Assembly (NCBI GenBank): GCA_964501715.1
Contig: CAZCTR010000022.1
Location: 1-17,215 of the forward strand
Reading direction: 5' to 3'
DNA: 17,215 nucleotides
Source of the DNA: M55B118 sp964501715
GTDB taxonomy: Bacteria; Bacillota_I; Bacilli_A; Izemoplasmatales; Izemoplasmataceae
Shown here one piece after another: positions 1 through 6,142 of this stretch (position 1 is the first letter of the stretch; each line of letters starts with the position of its first letter). A program made the translations under genes and the position numbers. The notes beneath the pieces were generated by a model. That model was not told the DNA's origin. It did no database searches and saw only the letters and a list, made by a program, of their open reading frames with translations.

Positions 1-10
1 TTATCAGTGG

Positions 11-39
11 TTGATAATTTATAGTGTCTATGGTATTAT
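11..39 (+). promoter_or_regulatory. Putative promoter of the antiporter leader
   Basis: A -35 box TTGATA (11-16) is separated by 17 nt from a -10 box TATTAT (34-39), which predicts transcription starting near 46. The -35 box lies inside an inverted repeat, TTATCA (1-6) and TGATAA (12-17), which could be a repressor site. Transcription from here would give a leader of about 170 nt before the antiporter start. The call rests on box match and spacing only. Confidence 0.5.
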
Positions 40-51
40 TCCCTATTGGGT

Positions 52-91
52 CTCATGGGCTTTTCTTTCGTATTGTTGGGTTGACCATGAG
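52..91 (+). promoter_or_regulatory. Leader stem upstream of the antiporter
   Basis: CTCATGG (52-58) can pair with CCATGAG (85-91), a 7-bp stem enclosing 26 nt. It sits between the proposed promoter and the leader terminator, where the aptamer of a riboswitch would normally lie. I do not recognise a known riboswitch consensus in it. It could be chance pairing; conservation in relatives would decide. Confidence 0.3.
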
Positions 92-130
92 CGATCCTCG
101 AATGACTATGATTTTCATCAACAATTTGTT

Positions 131-165
131 AGTAAGCTGCCCTTTGGGCGAAGCTTACTTTTTTT
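131..165 (+). terminator. Intrinsic terminator in the antiporter leader
   Basis: AGTAAGCT (131-138) plus GCCC (139-142) pair with GGGC (146-149) and AGCTTACT (152-159) around a TTT loop, with a two-base GA bulge. A T-run to 165 follows. It lies 50 nt before the antiporter start and after a plausible promoter, so it is either the end of an upstream transcript or an attenuator. TTTGGGCGAA occurs in the terminator (143-152) and again at 163-172, so the GCCC at 139-142 could pair with either GGGC copy, as expected for competing structures. Confidence 0.8.
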
Positions 166-215
166 GGGCGAAAACGGATTTTATAGATCGATACACAATA
201 AGGAGATGCTTCACT

Positions 216-1472
216 TTGGATATTTACACCTTACTCATCTACATTTCGGTCGTGATGCTGATCGGATTTTCTGTTGGAAAATTGTTTGAGCATTACAGAC
301 TCCCAGCCATCACCGGATATTTGATCGCCGGGGTGCTGGTCGGCCCTTATGGGATGGGACTTATCAGCATGCAGGCGGTCAACGGTTTTGATGTGATCAC
401 GAAAATCGTACTGGGGATCATCGCGTTCCAGATTGGCACGGAATTATTCATCCCGGTTTTAAAACGCAGCGGCAAACGCTTGCTCTCGATCACGTTTGTC
501 CATGCGCTGATCACGTATGCGGTCGTATTTGTCGGAGTGTATCTCATCAGCGGTGAGGCATGGATCGCTTTCGCGCTTTCAGGCCTGGGTGTGGCAAGTG
601 CCCCTGCGCCTGTCATGGAGGTCATCAAGAAAGTGCGCGCCAAAGGGCCGGTCAAAAGCACTGTTGTACCGGTGGTCGGGCTCTTGGACATCGTCAGTGT
701 GATCATTTTCGGTTTGAGCTCCTCAATCGCGCTCAGTTTGTTGGAGGGACAAGCCATTAGCATCAACAATGCGTTTTATGAACCGGTGTTGGAAGTTGTC
801 TTGTCGATCATGGTGGGGGCCTTTCTCGGAGCCCTGCTCGGGGTCACCTCCAAGATTTTCGTGGAAAAAGCGCAGAAAGGCGACCGGTATCTGGCCTATT
901 TGGTGTTGAGCCTCGCGTTCATACTGTTCTCCACATGGCTTGCCTCAGAGACGCATTTGTCCAACATATTGATACCGATGACCATGGGGATGACGTTCAC
1001 CAACTTCATCGACAAGGAGACGTTCAAAATCCAGGGACAGGCCTTGCAGAACTTCGGTGGCCCATTCTTCGTGCTCTTTTTCACCATTGCCGGATTGTCG
1101 CTCTCACCCACCATTGTGGTTCAAGCAGCGATGCTTGCGACGGTATTCATACTGCTCAGGGCGGTAGGAAAGGTTGGCGGTTCATACATCGCTTCCACCA
1201 TGTCCAAGTGTCCGGCGACGGTTAAAAAATATACAGGCGTCGCACTTCTGCCTCAAGCAGGTGTGACGATTGGCATGCTCATCTCCCTCTCGGCATCCCT
1301 CCCTCCTGAGGAGACCCAGCTTATCCAGGCTGTCGTGCTCAGCAGCATCCTCGTTTTCCAAATCATCGGCCCCATATTGTTGCAATGGGCTTTGATCAGA
1401 GCAGGGGAAGCGAGGAACATCCCTGGCGAGGCAAAAGCCAAGAAGGTTGAAGCCTCTCCCTCGCATACATGA
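216..1472 (+). CDS. Cation:proton antiporter, CPA2/KefB-like membrane domain
   Basis: Integral membrane protein of the Na+/H+ exchanger superfamily, exchanging Na+ or K+ for protons across the cytoplasmic membrane. From the chosen start it is 418 residues and almost entirely hydrophobic, fitting about 12 membrane segments. Family signatures are the early LPAITGYLIAGVLVGP segment (residues 29-44), QIGTELF (72-78), GVASAPAPVMEVI and GLLDIVSVIIFG. The last carries a single acidic residue (D158) where electrogenic members have two, so electroneutral exchange is possible. There is no TrkA-N or USP regulatory domain. The reading frame is open upstream to 24, but that part contains a complete terminator, so I chose the TTG at 216, preceded by AAGGAG (200-205) at 10-nt spacing. 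The transported ion cannot be read from the sequence. Expression may be controlled by the leader at 1-215. Confidence 0.88.
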   Translation: MDIYTLLIYISVVMLIGFSVGKLFEHYRLPAITGYLIAGVLVGPYGMGLISMQAVNGFDVITKIVLGIIAFQIGTELFIPVLKRSGKRLLSITFVHALITYAVVFVGVYLISGEAWIAFALSGLGVASAPAPVMEVIKKVRAKGPVKSTVVPVVGLLDIVSVIIFGLSSSIALSLLEGQAISINNAFYEPVLEVVLSIMVGAFLGALLGVTSKIFVEKAQKGDRYLAYLVLSLAFILFSTWLASETHLSNILIPMTMGMTFTNFIDKETFKIQGQALQNFGGPFFVLFFTIAGLSLSPTIVVQAAMLATVFILLRAVGKVGGSYIASTMSKCPATVKKYTGVALLPQAGVTIGMLISLSASLPPEETQLIQAVVLSSILVFQIIGPILLQWALIRAGEARNIPGEAKAKKVEASPSHT

Positions 1473-1520
1473 TTCCACGGCTTTATTACACCCTCATACA
1501 TACAGATGAAACGTAACATC

Positions 1521-1620
1521 NNNNNNNNNNNNNNNNNNNNNNNNNNNNNNNNNNNNNNNNNNNNNNNNNNNNNNNNNNNNNNNNNNNNNNNNNNNNNNNN
1601 NNNNNNNNNNNNNNNNNNNN
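1521..1620. other. Scaffold gap (100 N)
   Basis: One hundred undetermined bases, a conventional placeholder for a gap of unknown length. The next gene loses its 5' end here. The bases between the antiporter stop and the gap (1473-1520) show no terminator. An ATG at 1506 (MKRNI, no convincing ribosome binding site) might be the start of the gene on the other side, but the gap length is needed to tell. Confidence 0.95.
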
Positions 1621-2136
1621 CCGTTCATGTTGCTGAACAGCTTTCTGGCGTATTTGGCTCTACGGGTGGTGAATCCGGCTTATGCGAACGAGGTCTTCGA
1701 GGTTCTCAACGCTTCATCCTGGGCGTTCACCATTCGATTTGATTATGTTTTATACGTATATCTCTTCATCTTGTTCCACGAGGTTTTGCATCTTGTGCTG
1801 ATTCCTGGATTCGCCCGGTCCGAGAAGACATTTTGGGGCATCAAACCATGGGGAGGGTTCGTTTTCACCCGTGAACCATTGAGCAGAACCCGTTTTCTTT
1901 TAATCACGGTGGCCCCTTTCATTGTGCTCTCCATTCTGCTTCCTGCAATATTGGGGATGTTCGGCCTGTTGAATGGTTTTTTATTGTTCCTTGTATTCCT
2001 CAATGCGCTCTCGTCGTCTGTGGACATGCTCAATTTTCTGACGATTTCAATACAGGTACCCAGACGTAGCCAAATCATCAATAACGGGTTTGAATCCTAT
2101 TATAAAAGACATAGCAATCTTCAAGATGAATTTTGA
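1621..2136 (+). CDS. DUF3267 family putative zinc metalloprotease, 5' end lost in gap
   Basis: The frame is open from the edge of the gap, giving 171 visible residues; the first ATG at 1627 is internal, not necessarily the start. Features point to DUF3267, a membrane-embedded putative zincin family. A hydrophobic segment ends in HEVLH (HExxH, visible residues 53-57, a zinc-binding signature), followed by IPGF, GIKPWGGFVFTREPLSR and a second long hydrophobic stretch, and a conserved-looking C-terminal part (SSVDML then FESYYK). No substrate is known to me for this family. Probably only a short N-terminal piece is missing, and the ATG at 1506 before the gap could supply it. The promoter of the next gene overlaps its stop codon. 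Confidence 0.7.
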   Translation, partial: PFMLLNSFLAYLALRVVNPAYANEVFEVLNASSWAFTIRFDYVLYVYLFILFHEVLHLVLIPGFARSEKTFWGIKPWGGFVFTREPLSRTRFLLITVAPFIVLSILLPAILGMFGLLNGFLLFLVFLNALSSSVDMLNFLTISIQVPRRSQIINNGFESYYKRHSNLQDEF

Positions 2137-2161
2137 CAGTTTGTTCTCATGATGGTTTAAT
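2133..2161 (+). promoter_or_regulatory. Promoter of the phosphodiesterase gene with operator-like octamers
   Basis: A perfect -35 TTGACA (2133-2138), 17-nt spacer and -10 TTTAAT (2156-2161) preceded by TGG. The -35 overlaps the stop of the preceding gene. The octamer TCTCATGA lies in the spacer (2145-2152) and again at 2179-2186, just past the expected transcription start. The second copy is part of a 10-bp palindrome, TCTCATGAGA (2179-2188). This placement suits a repressor. Confidence 0.6.
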
Positions 2162-2253
2162 GCATACAAATACTATGCTCTCATGAGATCCACTTTTAAT
2201 AGACGAATATCCTGTGCCTTGAAACACTTCACATATGAAAAAGGAGGGATTCT

Positions 2254-3297
2254 ATGCATTTGAAAAGACCCAAAACCACCATTGCATTGACTGTGGTTGG
2301 CCTGTTGTTTCTGGTTTATCTTGTGCTCGCCCTTTGGCCGCGCACCCATTATGTTGAAGGGGACAACCCGTTCATGTCTGAAGAAGGTGCGCCCCCGCAC
2401 ATCATCGCCCATCGCGGAGGCATGGATGAATTTCCTGAGAACACGCTTGAAGCGATGTACAATGCCTACCATGCAGACCCCGAAGTCATTTTCGAATTCG
2501 ATGTGGCCATGACTGAGGACAATGTGATCATACTGACCCATGATTTGACGCTCGACAGACAAACGACGCTTCAATATGCGGATGTCCATGAGGTGGCATA
2601 CAGCTATCTCATGGAAGAAGAGATTGATTTCGGATACGACAACCCCATCCCTTATGATGAGTACAATGAGGAAGGCACGTTGGAGCGATTCAGGAATGCG
2701 GATGGAAAGACCGTCACCCCATTGGATGTCCCCTATCCCGAAGGGGTGGATCCCCGTCATGATGAAGTGTTCCTTGCGACGACAATGACCGAAGTCATCA
2801 AGAGTTTCCCCGATCAAAAAATGATCATCGAACTGAAACAATCCGGTGATCTGGGCAGGGAGGCCCTTGATGAGATGCTATCCATCATGGATGACCTTGA
2901 TGAGGAATACAACACTTTCGAGCGCATAAACCTGGCGAGTTTCCACCGGGACATCTATGAAGAGTACTTGGATCTCAGGGACACGGATTATCCCGAATTG
3001 TTGTTTTCCCCGGAAGAAGAGAGCATTCGGACCTTCTACATGATGCACAGACTCAGGGTGACGGGGCTTTATGGCGACCCTGTCGCTGCGTTTCAGATTC
3101 CCATGGGTGAAGGGGATATCGACTTGACCACCCAGCGCTTCGTAGAAGACCTGCAAAGCCACAACATCGCAGTCCACTACTGGACGATCAACGACGAGGA
3201 TTCCATGCGCAAGCTCATCGAACTTGGAGCGGATGGCATATTGACCGACAAGCCCACACTCTTGAAATCAGTGATTGATGAATACGATTTTGATTGA
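2254..3297 (+). CDS. Membrane-anchored glycerophosphodiester phosphodiesterase
   Basis: Hydrolyses glycerophosphodiesters to glycerol-3-phosphate and an alcohol, in phospholipid or teichoic-acid turnover. The 347 residues begin with one hydrophobic segment (about 10-28) after a short basic tail, so the enzyme is probably tethered with the catalytic domain outside. The GDPD TIM barrel follows: AHRGG (52-56, catalytic His/Arg), PENT (61-64), the metal-binding EFD (81-83), and THDLTLDR (95-102, second catalytic His), ending in HYWTIND and GADGILTDKP, typical of the last strands. An acidic insertion after residue 105 (about 106-165) is longer than in minimal members. The start is set by AAGGAGGG (2241-2248) five bases before ATG. 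It has its own promoter and ends at a strong terminator. Its natural substrate is not evident. Confidence 0.9.
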   Translation: MHLKRPKTTIALTVVGLLFLVYLVLALWPRTHYVEGDNPFMSEEGAPPHIIAHRGGMDEFPENTLEAMYNAYHADPEVIFEFDVAMTEDNVIILTHDLTLDRQTTLQYADVHEVAYSYLMEEEIDFGYDNPIPYDEYNEEGTLERFRNADGKTVTPLDVPYPEGVDPRHDEVFLATTMTEVIKSFPDQKMIIELKQSGDLGREALDEMLSIMDDLDEEYNTFERINLASFHRDIYEEYLDLRDTDYPELLFSPEEESIRTFYMMHRLRVTGLYGDPVAAFQIPMGEGDIDLTTQRFVEDLQSHNIAVHYWTINDEDSMRKLIELGADGILTDKPTLLKSVIDEYDFD

Positions 3298-3342
3298 TCA
3301 AAAGAAGGCTCAGGGAATATAGTTATGGGCTGTTCATAAAAA

Positions 3343-3384
3343 GGCGCACCCCGCAATATCACTATCGCAGGGTGCGCCTTTTTT
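3343..3384. terminator. Bidirectional terminator between converging genes
   Basis: GGCGCACCC (3343-3351) and GGGTGCGCC (3370-3378) form a perfect 9-bp stem, extendable inside by CGC/GCG-type pairing. TTTTTT (3379-3384) follows on the plus strand and five As precede the stem (3338-3342), giving a U-tract on the minus strand too. It lies between the stops of the phosphodiesterase (plus) and DUF368 (minus) genes and can serve both. Confidence 0.9.
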
Positions 3385-3434
3385 CTGGATTAATATCATG
3401 TCAGTAGCTATGTCGGTAAAAATGATTGCGCGGA

Positions 3435-4340
3435 TCATAAGTCTTCCTGAAGGTCTTCAATGCCCTCGGTTTCTTCTTTTTTGCCGAGCTGATAGGAAAG
3501 GGTGAACCCTAAAACCGCTAACAGTGCTCCAATAAACCATGTCATCCAAGAGCCTTCGCTTACATGGGAAGGGTATTCCCTTTGCAAATTGACCAGGATA
3601 GCGACAGGGCTCGCCACCAGCAGTCCTACGATGAAACCATAGATCATGGATTTATGTATGCACATCAGTTTTTCGATGAGCTTCGCAATCAAGACCACCC
3701 CAAGCACGATGCCTGCGGTGAATATCATAATGTATGCGAGTGTATCCCCCATGAGCGCAAGATCCAATGAAAAAAGCGCGCTTATAAAATCACGGCTGAT
3801 CGTCAGGATGTAATCATAATAACCGAAGACCAGAAAAATCAAGGACCCGCTGACGCCCGGAATGACCATCGAAGATGCGCCAAGGGCACCGATGAAGAAA
3901 AGCCCTATCGTAAAAAGAAGGGTGATCTCCCCCTGCGTCTCATTTGTGAAGGGGAGGAAGGTTAAAATCAGCAAAAGGGCCATACCCACCGCCATCGCGA
4001 TTTTCGGGGCCATCTCCTGGGAGGTCAAACGCGCCTGTGTCTGTATCTTGGGTATGGATCCCACCACAAAACCGACGAAGACCAGGACTGTGGGGACCGG
4101 ATAGGTATCAAGAAGAAGTGTGATGCCGAATACGGCCAACACAACACCAAGCACCACTCCGAGAAGGACACCCCACATCTCTTTGAGGATCTTCAGGGGG
4201 GATTCAAAAAAATGGCTGAAAGCATAGATCAGTTTTTCGTACAATCCGAAGACGACCGCCATCGTCCCGCCACTGAAACCGGGGATGATGTTCGCGACGC
4301 CTATGCCGATGCCTTTAATGGTCTCAATGAGTTTTTTCAT
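3435..4340 (-). CDS. DUF368 membrane protein, probable polyprenyl-phosphate transporter
   Basis: Polytopic membrane protein of 301 residues. The N-terminal signature GIGVANIIPGFSGGTMAVVFGLY and the related internal VIPGVSGSLIFLVFGYYDYIL are the two half-repeats characteristic of DUF368. Members such as PopT have been described as undecaprenyl-phosphate transporters, returning the lipid carrier of cell-wall synthesis to the inner leaflet; this assignment is by family only. Eight or so hydrophobic segments are visible, and the C-terminal tail is charged and acidic. The frame extends four codons upstream to a GTG (4352), but AGGTGAT about nine bases before the ATG at 4340 supports the shorter start. 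A promoter lies at 4414-4442. It shares the 3343-3384 terminator with the phosphodiesterase gene, another envelope-lipid gene. Confidence 0.85.
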   Translation of the reverse strand: MKKLIETIKGIGIGVANIIPGFSGGTMAVVFGLYEKLIYAFSHFFESPLKILKEMWGVLLGVVLGVVLAVFGITLLLDTYPVPTVLVFVGFVVGSIPKIQTQARLTSQEMAPKIAMAVGMALLLILTFLPFTNETQGEITLLFTIGLFFIGALGASSMVIPGVSGSLIFLVFGYYDYILTISRDFISALFSLDLALMGDTLAYIMIFTAGIVLGVVLIAKLIEKLMCIHKSMIYGFIVGLLVASPVAILVNLQREYPSHVSEGSWMTWFIGALLAVLGFTLSYQLGKKEETEGIEDLQEDL

Positions 4341-4413
4341 CACGTCAATCACCTATTGTGTCTGTCTTGTACAAAATGTTCTAAGAGAAAGAACGGTTTT
4401 GACTTACTCCCGT

Positions 4414-4442
4414 ATTATATCGCAACACGCATGAAATTGAAA
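4414..4442 (-). promoter_or_regulatory. Putative promoter of the DUF368 gene
   Basis: On the minus strand a perfect -10 TATAAT (4419-4414) is preceded, after 17 nt, by a weak -35 TTTCAA (4442-4437). The predicted start near 4407 gives a leader of about 67 nt. The rest of the spacer between the two minus-strand genes (4341-4592) holds the transaldolase terminator and a 14-bp perfect palindrome (4521-4534, arms CTTCTGG and CCAGAAG) of unknown role. Confidence 0.5.
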
Positions 4443-4541
4443 TCGGTTCTTCCCTGTTCATAAGTCAGATCCGTTTTTATGGCGTTATGACAACTGCATC
4501 TCAAATCTCGACAAAAGGTACTTCTGGCCAGAAGAGCGATG

Positions 4542-4571
4542 AAAAAACGCATCAGCACAGTGGCCGATACG
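4542..4571 (-). terminator. Transaldolase gene terminator
   Basis: Read on the minus strand, CGTATCGGC and GCTGATGCG form a 9-bp stem with two G-U pairs around a six-base loop, followed directly by TTTTTT (4547-4542). It starts about 20 nt after the transaldolase stop and separates that gene from DUF368. Confidence 0.75.
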
Positions 4572-4592
4572 CTTTTGTATCCAAAGGGAATG

Positions 4593-5249
4593 TTAGACCT
4601 TTTTCTTGCCGAACGCTTTGTCCCAATCGGCGAGGAACGTTTCAATGCCTTTATCGGTGAGCGGATGGACCAAGGCTTTTTTGATGACTGCGTAAGGGAT
4701 GGTCGCAATGTGAGCCCCGGCCCTGGCGGAATCGCGGACATGCCTCGGGTTTCTTATGCTTGCGCTGATGATTTCGGTGTCGAACCCGTAGGTGTCGAAA
4801 ATGGCGCGGATATCACTGACGACTTCCATGCCATCATGAAGGGAGTCGTCTAGCCTTCCGACGAACGGGGATACGTAGGTGGCCCCGGAGATGGCAGCGA
4901 ATAGAGCCTGATTCGCACTGAAAACAAGGGTGACGTTGGTCTTGATGTTCTCTGAAGAGAGGACTTTTACGGCTTTGAGGCCTTCGTCGGTCATCGGAAT
5001 CTTGACGACCATGTTCGGATGGATTTTGGCGATGTCACGGCCTTCCTTGATCATGCCTTCGGCCTCAGTGCTGATGACCTCGCCGCTGATGGGACCGTCT
5101 ACAATGCTTGTGATCTCCTTGATGACCTCCTTGAAATCACGTCCTTCCATGGCGATGAGCGTCGGATTCGTGGTGACGCCACTGATGATGCCGAGTGAAG
5201 CGATTTCGCGGATGTGTTCGATGTTGGCGGTATCGATGAATATTTTCAT
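4593..5249 (-). CDS. tal: Transaldolase, short FSA/TalC-type
   Basis: Cytosolic enzyme of the non-oxidative pentose phosphate pathway, moving a dihydroxyacetone unit between sugar phosphates. The 218-residue length and the start MKIFIDTANI match the small decameric transaldolase/fructose-6-phosphate aldolase family. K83 in VVKIPMT is the Schiff-base lysine. Two residues separate the activities in this family: position E57 (GPISGE) is Glu as in transaldolases, where aldolase FsaA has Gln, and F129 (YVSPFVGR) is Phe, where FsaA has Tyr. Both point to transaldolase. Start is supported by AGGAGG (5263-5258) eight bases upstream and an extended -10 promoter at 5295-5303. It has its own terminator, so it is transcribed alone. 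The activity call is inference from residues, not assay. Confidence 0.93.
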   Translation of the reverse strand: MKIFIDTANIEHIREIASLGIISGVTTNPTLIAMEGRDFKEVIKEITSIVDGPISGEVISTEAEGMIKEGRDIAKIHPNMVVKIPMTDEGLKAVKVLSSENIKTNVTLVFSANQALFAAISGATYVSPFVGRLDDSLHDGMEVVSDIRAIFDTYGFDTEIISASIRNPRHVRDSARAGAHIATIPYAVIKKALVHPLTDKGIETFLADWDKAFGKKKV

Positions 5250-5294
5250 AAAAGCAGCCTCCTAGGTTTGGTTTTGAGCGTTACTCCCCCTTTC

Positions 5295-5303
5295 ATTATA
5301 GCA
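5295..5303 (-). promoter_or_regulatory. Extended -10 promoter of the transaldolase gene
   Basis: The minus strand reads TGCTATAAT (5303-5295), a complete TGn-TATAAT extended -10 element, 46 nt upstream of the transaldolase ATG. No good -35 hexamer stands at the proper distance, as is usual for this promoter class. Confidence 0.6.
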
Positions 5304-5343
5304 AAGCTTCAAGGAATAAGCACCGTTTATCAAGGGAAAGCAT

Positions 5344-5961
5344 TCAAAACCAGGCTTGATAATCAATGGGGTGTTTCTCCGTGTACTTGTCCAGTAGCGC
5401 CTGGGCCTCTTGCTTGTGTACCGGGATGTCCACATAACGGTGGTAGCGGTTGCGGATATGCATGCATTTCAAGTAGCGGATTTTCTGCTTGTAAGTCTGC
5501 TCATACGCCAGTTTATAGAGATTGAGCTGCAAAAGAAGGCGCCCTTCATCAAGATGAAGGCGCCGTTTCACATCGGCGATGCCCCTTCCCTTGATAAAAG
5601 GGGACTGTACGACCATGTTGAATCTTCCGGCCCCGATGACGATGCCGTGCTGATGAAGCAGAACGATGACGTCGCTATTCAAGACGTGAATCTGATGTTG
5701 GGTCTTGAGTGCGAGATATCCGTGCATCTCGGGATGATAGGTCTTCACGTTTTCGTCTTCATAGGCCTTGATCATCGTGCGTAGTTGATTCCCTCTTTCG
5801 GCCGCCTTTTTCAAGACGTCGGGATCGGCCTTGCTTGTTTTTCGCGGGTGGATGGCTTCGATGATTTGTGTGACGCTAGGGACTTTCTTTCCATCCACAA
5901 AGTAGCTGTGCGTGTCAGGGTCGAATTCCACATGGTGTTCATTGATGTGATGGGTTTCCAT
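5344..5961 (-). CDS. Degenerate PD-(D/E)XK phage-exonuclease-like protein
   Basis: A 205-residue protein whose start (HSYFVDGKKVPSVTQII, residues 18-34) matches the opening of RecB/Cas4-like and phage-type PD-(D/E)XK nucleases. The rest follows the fold in order: ERGNQLRTMIKAY (55-67) where active members have RGxxxHxxIE, GRFNMV (112-117) where they have G-x-x-D, then ADVK (129-132) and QLNLYKLAY (145-153) as in the core and the Q-xxx-Y helix. So the (D/E)xK half is kept (D130, K132), but the first metal-binding Asp is Asn (N115) and the His is Arg (R61). It may be inactive as a nuclease or a DNA-binding derivative. GAGGTG seven bases before ATG supports the start. It is divergent from the GGDEF gene; no terminator was found after it. 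Confidence 0.6.
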   Translation of the reverse strand: METHHINEHHVEFDPDTHSYFVDGKKVPSVTQIIEAIHPRKTSKADPDVLKKAAERGNQLRTMIKAYEDENVKTYHPEMHGYLALKTQHQIHVLNSDVIVLLHQHGIVIGAGRFNMVVQSPFIKGRGIADVKRRLHLDEGRLLLQLNLYKLAYEQTYKQKIRYLKCMHIRNRYHRYVDIPVHKQEAQALLDKYTEKHPIDYQAWF

Positions 5962-6041
5962 ATGCCGGCACCTCGTTTGAATTATGGGCTTTGATTAATA
6001 GACATTGATGGTTGTCAAGGGGGTATCTCATACACATGATT

Positions 6042-6069
6042 TTGAATTTCATTCTTTTTTGATTATACT
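6042..6069 (+). promoter_or_regulatory. Putative promoter of the GGDEF gene
   Basis: TTGAAT (6042-6047), 16-nt spacer and TATACT (6064-6069). The -10 is the left part of an 11-bp palindrome, TATAC-T-GTATA (6064-6074). The predicted start near 6076 leaves about 67 nt to the coding region. On the opposite strand a perfect TTGACA (6018-6013) faces the nuclease-like gene, but no matching -10 was found for it. Confidence 0.45.
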
Positions 6070-6142
6070 GTATACAAGGACATGATCCGCTGTTACTCGT
6101 AAGAATTATGAAAGGCTGTGATGTGACATTTCTGATAACTAT

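Noticed and set aside
24..215. N-terminal extension of the antiporter reading frame
   Set aside because: The stretch contains a complete intrinsic terminator (131-165) and a likely leader, and a ribosome binding site precedes the TTG at 216.
1506..1742. Reading frame running through the Ns
   Set aside because: Translation across undetermined bases is meaningless; the real frame after the gap is the one ending at 2136.
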